A stretch of 64,000 nucleotides of DNA from Chitinophaga sancti. Its GTDB lineage: Bacteria > Bacteroidota > Bacteroidia > Chitinophagales > Chitinophagaceae. Made by a program: the position numbers and the translations under genes. The notes beneath the pieces are model-generated. The model was given only the letters and a program-made list of their open reading frames with translations. It was not told the origin of the DNA and did not search any database. Below, one piece after another: positions 8,790 through 17,469 of the stretch. The stretch's first letter is position 1. Every line of letters begins with the position of its first letter. The stretch covers positions 4,464,001 to 4,528,000 of the forward strand of contig NZ_CP139972.1 of assembly GCF_034424315.1 (NCBI RefSeq), written 5' to 3'.

Positions 8790-9165
8790 CATTGCTTCTG
8801 TATTATTTTGAACGCTTCTCTTTTACTAATATAATTACGCTTAAGTCGAAGTTTTGGGGCTTGTTCCATGATATTGGTTTGGAACAATATTACGAATGAC
8901 TTTTATTCTGGAAAAGATGCCGAGAACCGAATCATTACCTTAGTTATAACCATATCTTATCTTTGAAATCGTAAAAAGTTCTTTCTCTTTTGGCTCTTCT
9001 TAGAGGGGATACCATTATCGGTACGAGGGGATATCATCACTGGAATTTACATATTTCAGTTATCTTTTCCAGTACTTGTATAAATCGGCTAGGGTTAAGA
9101 TGTTTCTATTTTAATTCAAAATGATTTCTTCAAATAATCATTTAATGACATTCAACAACCGAAAA
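8790..9165 (-). pseudogene. Decayed IS3-family orfB remnant
   Basis: On the minus strand, short frames resemble the OrfB core in order: a VFGC-type/LLNVI start near 9150, then KITEICKFPVMISPRTDNGI (the DNG catalytic region), with several stops and frameshifts. The stretch ATTCAACAACCGAAAAC at 9150-9166 also occurs in a clearer remnant at 39327-39343, which supports the assignment. Confidence 0.45.
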
Positions 9166-9225
9166 CGCCGATCAGAAAGCAGACTAACTGTTATAAAAAC
9201 ATTCTCTATGATTAATTAATCATCT

Positions 9226-9339
9226 ATGGTTCAATGTATTAAAAATAATAAAATTAAATTATCTATAGAAAATATTAGTTTTGCGCTATTTTTCTGGTTA
9301 ATTGTATTGTTAATACCAATCGCCTACTTGAGAATTTAA
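9226..9339 (+). other. Possible tiny membrane ORF or gene fragment (37 aa)
   Basis: The ORF MVQCIKNNKIKLSIENISFA continues into one hydrophobic helix (LFFWLIVLLIPIAYL) and stops. It could be the N-terminus of a lost membrane protein gene or chance. The rest of 9166-9436 is AT-rich and shows nothing else. Confidence 0.2.
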
Positions 9340-9436
9340 ATCCATGGCCTAACATTTAACATTCAATCATCATTTTCCAATACCTTTTGATTTTTCCATC
9401 TTTATTCATTATTTCAAGCCAGAGAATTTGAATTTA

Positions 9437-11020
9437 TTACTGCAGTTGGGGCTTGGTATTATTTTTCATTTGTAATAGAAATTCAATAAGCAATATGACA
9501 AATGTGAAAGTTATAATTCCTGAGAATAACTGAAATCGTAATGCTATCGGCGACGCAAATACACTAAATGAAAAATTAAGTCCCCAAAAACAAGTTACTA
9601 TTACCAAAACTTTACCTAAATCCTTATTTGTATTATAACCTTTTAAAAATACAAAACTAATAATGCCGAGTAAAAAAATAATATTTAAGGCTGCCATTAA
9701 TCCTGGAAAAACAAATAAAATATTCACTTTAAAATCAGAGAAAATTGAATATATTTTCTCTGATTTATAATCAAACCAAATTTTAGCAATGGGATCAACA
9801 TGGTCAACTCCTGTACTATATTTTTCAAGATACTCAATCGGTGGAGAATAATATCTTGATGCATTTGGGAGCAAAAAGTATTTAATAAATGCAAGCGGAT
9901 AACTTTTTATAATGAACCATCCAAATTCCTCATAAAATGGGGCTATTCTCGCCCAAGATTTAAATTCATAAATGTTTTGAGTACTATCAACTAATCCTAA
10001 ATATTGTCTTAAAGGAAGTCGTGGTGTCCACATATAAACTGTACTAATTTTCAGTTGTTCTTCAGGATATTTGATATTATTTCTGGCTGAATCAAAATAT
10101 TCTCTAATAATCTTATTTAATTTATAGAATTTGGAGGGAACATCTTTGACTTTACTGTTATCAATAGACCGATATGCATACATAGCATTATTAGCTAACT
10201 GCCATCCTGAGAATGGCGAAAATTGCTTATATCCAGTTAATTCATAGTATTTTTGTTTATTAAAATTTATAAATGTTCCTAATAAGAATGCGACTAATGC
10301 AATTCCCCACATTTTTAATAAAAAATTTCTTCTATATAATAAAAAAGAAACGACAAGAATAGTTGGATAATACAAGGCATTATATCTTATCGTAAATAGT
10401 ATAAATACAACTAATGCATTAAGTGTAATAATTTTTATATTAGGTTGATAAATACACCATAACAGTAAATTGTACCATAATAAGCTTAGAGATAGAAATA
10501 GTGAATCACTTGAGATATAATTTGCGAGATAAAGAAAAATTGGATTGAATAAGATAGAACCAAACAATATAATTCTTGATATTTTAGAAGGATTGTAAAA
10601 ATAAAATATTGTAAAAACAAAAGACATTGCATTTAACTGGAGTAAAACATACTGGAAAACCACCAAGATTGTATCAGAGTGGGAAAATACACTAAAAAGC
10701 CTTAAAAACTTAGGGTATCCTATTGGATGAATACCAATATCATCATTAAAAAAAGCTGAGGTAATGTATGTATATGAATCTGCGTTAATAAAACTAGCAA
10801 AAGGATAACAATATTTAAATAATAATAATTGAATTATTATTCCGAATGTTCCTACTATGACCAATTTTTTATTTAGCGAATCTTTAAAGATAAAGTCTTT
10901 ATAGGTAATTCTATCTTTTTCTATTATTTTGTTTAAAAGGTTTCTCTCTTTTTTTATCTCCCCTTGATCAACTTTTTCACTATGCTCATGATAATCTTTT
11001 TGTGTATTTTGGGAACACAT
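9437..11020 (-). CDS. GT-C-like multi-pass membrane glycosyltransferase, family A copy 1
   Basis: A 527-residue integral membrane protein with a 50-residue charged cytoplasmic N-terminus and about 10 or more hydrophobic segments. After the first membrane span comes a periplasmic-loop motif YPFASFINADSYTYI (Asp81), then HPIGYPKFLRLFSVFSHS, NYISSDSLFLSLSLLW, IRYNALYYP, and a large soluble loop with FSPFSGWQLANNAMYAY. An acidic residue in the first external loop is the catalytic hallmark of GT-C enzymes, which use polyprenyl-phosphate sugars; function here is inferred from this layout. Four paralogues in the window share every motif: 17470, 19535, 28751 and 48530. It stands alone between IS remnants; the sugar and acceptor are unknown. 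Confidence 0.7.
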   Translation of the reverse strand: MCSQNTQKDYHEHSEKVDQGEIKKERNLLNKIIEKDRITYKDFIFKDSLNKKLVIVGTFGIIIQLLLFKYCYPFASFINADSYTYITSAFFNDDIGIHPIGYPKFLRLFSVFSHSDTILVVFQYVLLQLNAMSFVFTIFYFYNPSKISRIILFGSILFNPIFLYLANYISSDSLFLSLSLLWYNLLLWCIYQPNIKIITLNALVVFILFTIRYNALYYPTILVVSFLLYRRNFLLKMWGIALVAFLLGTFINFNKQKYYELTGYKQFSPFSGWQLANNAMYAYRSIDNSKVKDVPSKFYKLNKIIREYFDSARNNIKYPEEQLKISTVYMWTPRLPLRQYLGLVDSTQNIYEFKSWARIAPFYEEFGWFIIKSYPLAFIKYFLLPNASRYYSPPIEYLEKYSTGVDHVDPIAKIWFDYKSEKIYSIFSDFKVNILFVFPGLMAALNIIFLLGIISFVFLKGYNTNKDLGKVLVIVTCFWGLNFSFSVFASPIALRFQLFSGIITFTFVILLIEFLLQMKNNTKPQLQ

Positions 11021-11363
11021 ATTGATGTGGAAATTTTTAATGGATGATTAAAGGAATATACTTAAAACTTCATAAAGTTAGCTAATCATTGTATTTGAGA
11101 GATTAGGAGTTCGCGAAATAAATTTAACATAAAATAAAGTAATAGGTGTATTTGGGAATACTATTTCGTTAAGTGTTAAAATCTAAAATCGAGATTTGTC
11201 TTGTCCGGCGAAAATTTTACACATTGTCAAGTCCTGAAAAAGTTTACAGCTTGGGAAATGAAAAAATTTATATCTCAAAAGACGTTTATAAAATGACAAA
11301 TATAAATGATTATAAGATATTGTCATTTTCGTAGTTATACGAATTGACAGTATTTGTGATCAA

Positions 11364-11695
11364 TCAATATAGTAATTTCATATTGAGAATCATTTTTTTA
11401 AACCCTTGCAATTCTCCTGCAATTCCTGCTCTTTATGATAATTCCGCCTTCTTTTCCCATGTTTCTTTAATAGCTTATCTAATTGATGAGCTTTATGAGG
11501 TGTCAAGTAATTACAACTCATATGAGGCCGAAGAATATTATAGGTTTGAATGGCAGCCTGCTTACTAAGAGCACTTCTACATGAGATTGAATATTCCGTT
11601 TAGTTGAAAATCTTTTTCAATATTCCATTTATTCTCTCAGCCACAGCATTTTTATAAGGATCTCCGTTTTCTGTCATACTTATGAGTATTTCATG
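11364..11695 (-). pseudogene. IS3-family orfB C-terminal remnant
   Basis: The minus-strand frame HEILISMTENGDPYKNAVAE then RINGILKKIFN* and TYNILRPHMSCNYLTPHKAH is the end of an IS3/IS150-type OrfB. It includes the catalytic Glu region (NAVAERINGIL) and the C-terminal NxRPHxSxxYLTPxxAH signature. One in-frame stop separates the halves and the N-terminal core is absent. The region 11039-11363 shows no gene. Confidence 0.65.
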
Positions 11696-12115
11696 ACAAC
11701 CCGGTTCTTCATCAATTTTGGTGATAGATGAGGTTCATTAATATTTGAGAAGAGTATAACAAACAACCCCAAATGAATTTCGGACTTCTTTTCTTGGATT
11801 GGAATAAGCCATTTAATACTACGGCTGTAAACATTATAAAGGTCATTATATCTGCGAGTTGAATCCAGATTTAAGACTGCTAAATGGCCGAAGTGTTCTC
11901 GAAAAAGTTCCGCTGTACATAAATAGTCAAAAATAAAGGATTTACCTGCTATTGGCAATGAAATATTAATTAATCTAAATTGTAAAAAAATCTTTTGTAA
12001 AAATGTGAAATGTGATCGGATAATATTTACCGAGCGATTTCAGAATAAAATTAAACCGTATTCGTGGATGAGCGATCGTCTGGTTAACCTATTACTTAAA
12101 ACTGGTTTATTAGCT

Positions 12116-12123
12116 GGAGGCAA
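12116..12123. repeat. IS66 copy 2 target-site duplication, left
   Basis: GGAGGCAA abuts the terminal repeat and is repeated exactly at 14664-14671, the 8 bp expected for IS66. Confidence 0.95.
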
Positions 12124-12202
12124 GTATGCCTCCGGGAAGTTTAATATTGAAAACAATTTTTCATACTAGCTTTGCGTAAGGCCTTCTATATGCTGAAGAT
12201 TA

Positions 12203-13749
12203 TTAACCTTTCCAGTTATATGGCAGCAAGGTTTTGATCTGATTGATAGGCATTTCATTGATATCCCTACTCAGAACATCCTTCAGCCAGTTATGTGGAT
12301 TAACATTGTTCAGTTTGCAGGTCACCAGTAAAGAGTAAAGTAATCCTGCTCTTTGTGCAGCATCATGAGAACCACAGAAGAGATGGTTTTTTCGCCCTAC
12401 TGCAACATTTCTCATGCATCTCTCGATCGCATTGTTGTCGATCATAAGATTACCAGTATGGGCATAAAGACTTAATTTCTCCCACCTCTTTATACTATAA
12501 GCAAACGCTTGTGCAATAAGGGATTTTGGTCTGAGTTGCTGGTATTCATTTTTCATCCATTCACCCAATGTTTTAAGTATAGGTAGACTTTCCTTATTAC
12601 GGCGGTCTTTTTTTTGTTCTTCATTCAGCTGTTCTTCCTGGCATGCTTGTTCAATCCCATACAGTTTTGCAATCTCCTGTAAAGCATAGGATGCCAGTTG
12701 TTCATTATTACTTCGCGCATCATAAATCTTACGGCGCGCATGAGCCATGCAGTAAAATACTGTAATATTCTCTAATGATAACTCGTCGTACACAGCGTAA
12801 CCATCAGCCTGGAGATGGCCTTTAAAATATTCAGAGGTCTTTCACCTCCACGACCAGGCTGGTAATCATAATAAATCATTTTGCTATCACCCATCAGGAA
12901 GGTCCAAAAGTAGCCTTTATGAGTTTCTTTTTGCTTAGTTCTATCCAACACCGCAATGCCAGTCTCGTCAGCATGCCAGTAGTTATACTTGTACATTTCC
13001 TTCAGATGGATAGTACCAGGAGGCATTAATGCCTTTGCTACCAACCCTACCCAATCACCCATTGTGGAGTAAGGTATTATAACGCCATTGCGTTTAAAAG
13101 CTTCTATCTGCCGATTCAGCGGCTTATGGTCAACTAATTTATCAACTGTTATCTGAGCAAGCAATGCTGGATCTGCAAGGCATCTGTTTATGGCCCAAAC
13201 CGGCAGAGACGCTTTTATAATAACCTCCTTTCCCTTTTGGGAGGCAATTGTCCTGCGATAAACATTTACTACAGTGCGGTTAACAAAGATCTCTCCAGGC
13301 TTCCAGCTTAAGGTCTCTCTTACTTCTTCTCCTACTTTCACACAATCACTAACATCTTCTGTGGGTTCCAGTATTGTTGTTTCCCGCCTCAGATGATCAG
13401 GAAGCCTGGTTCCGTCATCAGAGGCGGCTATATTAGTACCAGCTATTTTAGTTTTGGTATAGCTTATCTTTTTGACTTCGGATAGATTTGTCGCAGGAGC
13501 TATCAGTTCCGCGTTAAACCCTAACTCTGGCTGTAAATTGGATACAGCTGAGGGTAAAAAACGTTCAGATTTAAACCCCTTTAACAATTTCGTTAATTGC
13601 TGTAGCTGGTACTGAAGCTGGGTTACCTGGTCCTGCAGACTTTGATTGCTTTTCTGCTGCTGCTCAAGGCTTTTATTTAACTGCTGAACCATCATAATTG
13701 ATGCTTCATACAGCTCCTTGTAATTGATATTTGCAGCAGATTCTGACAT
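12203..13749 (-). pseudogene. tnpC: IS66 tnpC broken by a 10-bp deletion
   Basis: The start MSESAANINYKELYEA (13749) matches copy 1. The frame is good to GGERPLNILK, then changes to AISRLMVTL and stops. The correct frame resumes as GYAVYDELSLENITVFYCMA and continues to the normal end. Compared with copy 1 (ctaaaggattttaaagg) this copy has a single TTAAAGG near 12818-12826. The loss of ten bases between two TAAAGG repeats explains the frameshift. The Asp before the break and the Glu after it (NNAIERCMRNVAVGRKNHLF) are intact, so the damage is recent. Confidence 0.85.
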
Positions 13750-13924
13750 TGCCCAAAGATAACATTGATATGCTTTGATACAAGTTGGCTGCGTCATTTT
13801 TTATACACCAGAGAAGTGGATAAATCGTAATGAATAATTGATTTTGCAGGACAGGTTCATTCCTTAAAACAAAAAAGATAACCCCCTGATGATGTTAGCT
13901 AACAATTGCTGTCATAATATCTAT

Positions 13925-14281
13925 TTAGCCCTCAGGTGCTGTATATCGCTTTCTATAAAATGCCTTTTTCAGAGAGACTCCCTGTAGTATCAAAGAAAGC
14001 TGTTTACTGGATATCTCGCTATGGGTACCTTCCATAAATCCGGAAGGTAATTCGAATGTGCCCTCTTCTAATCGCTTGTAATACATACCAAAACCATCAC
14101 CCTCCCATTGCAATAGCTTGATGTGCGTTTGGCGGCGATTGAGAAATATAAAAACATCACCGGACTCTATCGGCATTTTGAGTTCGTTAGTGATAAGTCC
14201 ACTCAATCCATCAAAGCTTTTTCTTACGTCTGCCCATTTAGAATACAGCAGATATCTTGTTCCTGAATGAATCTGCAGCAT
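13925..14281 (-). CDS. tnpB: IS66 Orf2 protein TnpB, copy 2
   Basis: A 118-residue IS66 Orf2 protein, the same length as the copy at 6544, with TRYLLYSKWADVRKSFDGL, ESGDVFIFLNRRQTHIKLL and a conserved YYKRLEEGTFELPSGFMEG segment. The C-terminus differs (KKAFYRKRYTAPEG). It sits three bases after tnpA. The 175 bases between it and tnpC lack the long palindrome seen in copy 1. Confidence 0.9.
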   Translation of the reverse strand: MLQIHSGTRYLLYSKWADVRKSFDGLSGLITNELKMPIESGDVFIFLNRRQTHIKLLQWEGDGFGMYYKRLEEGTFELPSGFMEGTHSEISSKQLSLILQGVSLKKAFYRKRYTAPEG

Positions 14282-14283
14282 AA

Positions 14284-14595
14284 CTACCCAATTAATTCCT
14301 TTAGAAAAGAGGCTGGTACCGGACGATAAATTTTCATGCCTTTGTATTCAGCAAAAATGCCAGATTCAATGGGGCCTACTACATCCGGAGTTATCTGCAG
14401 TAAAGTAAAACTACCATTGTCATTATGAGATTCTAAGTTCCTTTGCTGGTACTTTTTCTGCCAGTAAAACCAGTTGCCAGAAGCAACTCCATGTCTGGCA
14501 CAAAAGGATTTAACGGGCTGGCCACTGGTGGCTTGCTCAGCGATAAATGAAAACATATACTCCTCCTTATTGACTTGTGATTTCTTAGTTCTCAT
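14284..14595 (-). CDS. tnpA: IS66 TnpA-type HTH protein, copy 2
   Basis: A 103-residue accessory HTH protein (SFCARHGVASGNWFYWQKKY). The start at 14595 adds MRTKKSQVNKEEY before the Met used in copy 1, and here this extension is open. It is followed by SFTLLQITPDVV and the C-terminal GIFAEYKGMKIYRPVPASFL. It is first in the operon tnpA-tnpB-tnpC of this element. Confidence 0.85.
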   Translation of the reverse strand: MRTKKSQVNKEEYMFSFIAEQATSGQPVKSFCARHGVASGNWFYWQKKYQQRNLESHNDNGSFTLLQITPDVVGPIESGIFAEYKGMKIYRPVPASFLKELIG

Positions 14596-14663
14596 GATCT
14601 ATTATTGATCATGGAAGTTAGAGAACTTACGTCTTTTCATTTTCCAACTGCCCGGAGGCATAC

Positions 14664-14671
14664 GGAGGCAA
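14664..14671. repeat. IS66 copy 2 target-site duplication, right
   Basis: GGAGGCAA, exact copy of 12116-12123. Removing the element and one copy restores the ISL3 frame (TGLLAGGNAGNRISR). Confidence 0.95.
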
Positions 14672-16005
14672 TGCTGGTAACAGAATAAGCAGGATACATA
14701 ATATTAGTACAAACACCTCGACAATTCTACGTCTTATCTATAATGCTCCTTTGATCAGGCCAATCACCCCAAGGTTCCTGGAATAGATGATTAGACTTAT
14801 AAAAAAGGTGATCGATATGATAACGCACTTCGTAGATATGGAAATACGACTGATCATAGAACTTCTACCAGACAGATATTCAGGTACAATTAAAAAATGG
14901 CTGATTGATAATCCAAGAGTAGAAATCATTACGAGACCGATATTCCAATTATGCGAAAGGAGCTACAGAGAGTTGTCCAGAAGCCACACAAGTAGCTGAC
15001 AGGTTCAATTTATTACAAAATCTCAGTGAAGCCTTTAAAAAGATACTTGAACGTAATTATAAGATTTATAAGAAGGTTTTAGATAAGAGCAGTACAATTG
15101 GATATTGCGATATCAATATTATAGCGGTACCAACACCTACCCGCCCTGATAAGAAATCCTTGGGATATAAAGGAGGCATCTAAATGGCGAATCACTTTGT
15201 AAAATTGCTATTTGGATTAAGCTTAATAGAGAAACTGTCCCCAAATATTTGCGGCTGGAAGAGCCTCCTAAAAAATTACTACCTAAGAAATTTGATTTTT
15301 CAGAATTTACGAACCAAATCCTTGAGATTATCCAGGCCAACGAGAGTATTACCACAAAATTTTTGATTGCAGAATAAAGAAGAATTGGGTATTGTGGAGG
15401 ACAAGCCACAGCATATAAAATTCATAAAGGAGAAGTTCAATTTGAGAGAACGAACAAGCCTACGTCCACTTAATCGCTCATTATACTTTCCGACCAAAGC
15501 TGCCTTACCATTATCTAAATCTCCATCAAAACTGAGTCCGGTTGAGAATGAAGTGGTTAATGATTTGTATTCAGCAATACCCGATATCAGGCAGGCAGGC
15601 ATTTTACCACGACAATTAAGGAGTATGTTAGTTTTAAACAAAGAGAGGTAAACTAACCCAACGACTTAAGAACTGGATGGAAAAAGCACTTAAATGCACC
15701 ACGTCCGAAATTAAATCTTTTGCGAAAGGTATATTATCTGACTTTACAGCTGTACATAATGCCATCCTATTGAAATGGAGTAACGGGCCGGTTGAGGGTC
15801 AAATCAATAAACTGAAAACAATAAAACGTCAAATCTACGGAAGATGTAGTTTGGAACTTCTGAAACGGAGGCTAGTTATCCAACTGGATTAAATTTCTTA
15901 AGTTAATTGTATCACCAAAATTGATGAAGAACCTTTGCAATGAATATAATACTCCCCTAAAAACGGACAGTAAGTTTAAGTGGAAAAACATCTTAAATTT
16001 ACAAT

Positions 16006-16332
16006 ATGAACAAGGGAAGAAGAAAGTTCAATGCAGCGTTTAAAGCGAAAGTAGCTATCGAAGCCTTAAAGGAACAGCTGACCTTAGCAGAGCTGGCCGA
16101 GAAGTATGATATACATCCTACTCAGATAACTGAGTTGAAGAAGCAACTGCTTTCAGGGTCAGAGGATGTGTTTGACCAGGGAAAGAAGGCAGGTAGCGAT
16201 GCCTCAGATCATCAGGAAGAAAAAGACGAACTATATAAGCAAATCGGTCAACTCAAGGTAGAGGTCGACTGGTTGAAAAAAAAATCTGAGCAGGCATTTG
16301 GGAAAAACTGGAAAGATGGCTTTAGTAAATAA
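16006..16332 (+). CDS. IS3 OrfA
   Basis: A 108-residue HTH_Tnp_1 protein that binds IS ends and regulates the OrfB transposase. RRKFNAAFKAKVAIEALKEQ leads into an HTH (LAELAEKYDIHPTQITELKK), then a leucine zipper ending EVDWLKKK. It is intact and overlaps orfB by 17 bases if orfB starts at ATG 16316. A run of nine A at 16276-16284 is a possible slip site, but fusion to orfB would need +1 (or -2), so coupled re-initiation is as likely. Confidence 0.9.
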   Translation: MNKGRRKFNAAFKAKVAIEALKEQLTLAELAEKYDIHPTQITELKKQLLSGSEDVFDQGKKAGSDASDHQEEKDELYKQIGQLKVEVDWLKKKSEQAFGKNWKDGFSK

Positions 16333-17251
16333 GGAGGACAGTGAGCTCAGTATTGTACGTCAGTGTCAATTGCTGGAAGTATCTCGTAGCAGCCATTACC
16401 ATGAGCCCAAAGGAGAAAGCAAATTAAACCTGGAGCTGATGGAGCAGATAGACCGTATGCATTTGGAACATCCCTATTTTGGGGCAGAGCGCATGGCAAA
16501 ACATCTGAGTACACCAGAGCTACATGTTAATGTGAAGCGGATAAGGCGATTGATGCGGAAAATGGATATTTCGGCCATATATCCCGCCCCTAATACAAGT
16601 GAGGCATGTAAGTGGCACAAAACATATCCATACCTGCTTCGGAACCTGAAAATAGACCGGAATAATATGGTTTGGAGTATGGATATAACTTATATTCCAA
16701 TGCCGAAGGGTTTTATGTACCTGTGTGCGATTATAGACTGGAATAGCCGCTATCTGTTATCCTGGACACTCAGCAATACCATGACAGTGGAATTTTGTCT
16801 GGAAGCGCTTGAAAAGGCCATTTCTATTTATGGAGCACCAGAGATCTTAAATACGGATCAGGGCAGCCAGTTTACAAGTGAAGACTTTACAACAGCTGTA
16901 TTAAGTGCTGAAATTCGCCTAAGCATGGATGGAGTAGGACGAGCCACAGACAATATCACAATCGAGCGATTTTGGCGTAGCATCAAGTATGAGAATATCT
17001 ATCTCAATGCTTATGATAGTACGCTGGATTTATACAAGGGAATTCACAGGTATGTGGAATTCTACAACTGGGAACGAAAACATCAAGGCCTGGAATATAA
17101 GACTCCTGCTGAGGTTTATGGAGCAGCTGATAAGTTATCCACATATCCACAGATATCAACAAAAAGAAAAAAAGAACCAAAAAAAGAAAAAGGTTATAAT
17201 AGTAGTAATAGATTTGATTCTTTAATTAATAATTCACCTATTGCTGTCTAA
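16316..17251 (+). CDS. IS3 OrfB transposase
   Basis: A DDE transposase of about 311 residues. After ELSIVRQCQLLEVSRSSHYH and the HTH_21-like segment (HPYFGAERMAKHL) comes the rve core: WSMDITYIPMPKGFMYLCAI (first Asp), ILNTDQGSQFTSEDF (second Asp) and ATDNITIERFWRSIKYENIY (Glu). The C-terminus has YNWERKHQGLEYKTPAEVYG then a Lys-rich tail. No stop or frameshift breaks it. The start is placed at ATG 16316 since MALVNKEDSELSI fits the family; an upstream TTG at 16298 is also in frame. Confidence 0.9.
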   Translation: MALVNKEDSELSIVRQCQLLEVSRSSHYHEPKGESKLNLELMEQIDRMHLEHPYFGAERMAKHLSTPELHVNVKRIRRLMRKMDISAIYPAPNTSEACKWHKTYPYLLRNLKIDRNNMVWSMDITYIPMPKGFMYLCAIIDWNSRYLLSWTLSNTMTVEFCLEALEKAISIYGAPEILNTDQGSQFTSEDFTTAVLSAEIRLSMDGVGRATDNITIERFWRSIKYENIYLNAYDSTLDLYKGIHRYVEFYNWERKHQGLEYKTPAEVYGAADKLSTYPQISTKRKKEPKKEKGYNSSNRFDSLINNSPIAV

Positions 17252-17469
17252 TAAATGGGGAGTATATAAGAAGTCATGGTTTACTTTCACTGAATTATCC
17301 ACTAATTTTTCGTTCGCATCAAGGCGTTTTTCTATTCAACGGAGTGGAACTTCACACAGACTAATGATTTTTCAGGACGTAAGATTAATAATTTTCCATT
17401 AAAAACCAGATTGACTGTTACTACTAAATAAGTATTTCCTCCATTCCTCAAAAGAGCCCTGGCTATTTA

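Larger units (their letters stand above)
12124..14663 (-). mobile_element. IS66-family insertion sequence, copy 2
   Basis: This 2540-bp element has ends GTATGCCTCCGGGA (12124) and the matching inverted repeat ending at 14663, an exact 8-bp duplication, and tnpA-tnpB-tnpC on the minus strand. Proteins are clearly related to copy 1 but diverged throughout, so this is a separate arrival rather than a recent copy. Confidence 0.95.
11845..15892 (+). pseudogene. ISL3-family transposase pseudogene split by IS66 copy 2
   Basis: Translations join across the IS66: LINLNCKKIFCKNVKCDRII, FTERFQNKIKPYSWMSDRLV, NLLLKTGLLAGGNAGNRISR, then RPITPRFLE, ELLPDRYSGTIKKWLIDNPR, VEIITR, PEATQVADRFNLLQNL, and the C-terminal WSNGPVEGQINKLKTIKRQ. 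These are, in order, the zinc-binding N-terminus, DDE core and NGPVEGxxN motif of ISL3 transposases. Excluding the IS66 the span is about 500 codons, the normal length, but it contains several stops and frameshifts (for example TAG before HTH-like IKDLPAIGNE and frame changes near 14780, 14940 and 15650). It was therefore dead or dying independent of the IS66. Confidence 0.8.
15941..17275 (+). mobile_element. IS3-family insertion sequence (apparently complete)
   Basis: The left side has ATAATACTCCCC followed by GGACAG and the right side, on the other strand, has TATATACTCCCC followed by GACAG, enclosing orfA and orfB. Outer ends begin TGA on both sides if the right end is at about 17275. No clear target duplication was found, so end positions are approximate. 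It follows the ISL3 pseudogene directly. Confidence 0.7.

Noticed and set aside
11344..11568. A 74-aa plus-strand ORF
   Set aside because: The opposite strand encodes the C-terminus of an IS3 OrfB (NILRPHMSCNYLTP), so the plus frame is a shadow.
11680..11958. A 92-aa minus-strand ORF
   Set aside because: It overlaps the N-terminal part of the ISL3 transposase remnant on the plus strand and has no recognisable motif.
15137..15651. Short ORFs on both strands in 15.1-15.7 kb
   Set aside because: All lie within the ISL3 transposase pseudogene; the plus-strand pieces are its frameshifted parts and the minus ones are shadows.
16276..16284. A standard -1 programmed frameshift at the A9 run of the IS3 orfA/orfB
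   Set aside because: The frame of orfB is +1 (or -2) relative to orfA, so a -1 slip does not join them; independent or coupled start at ATG 16316 is as likely.
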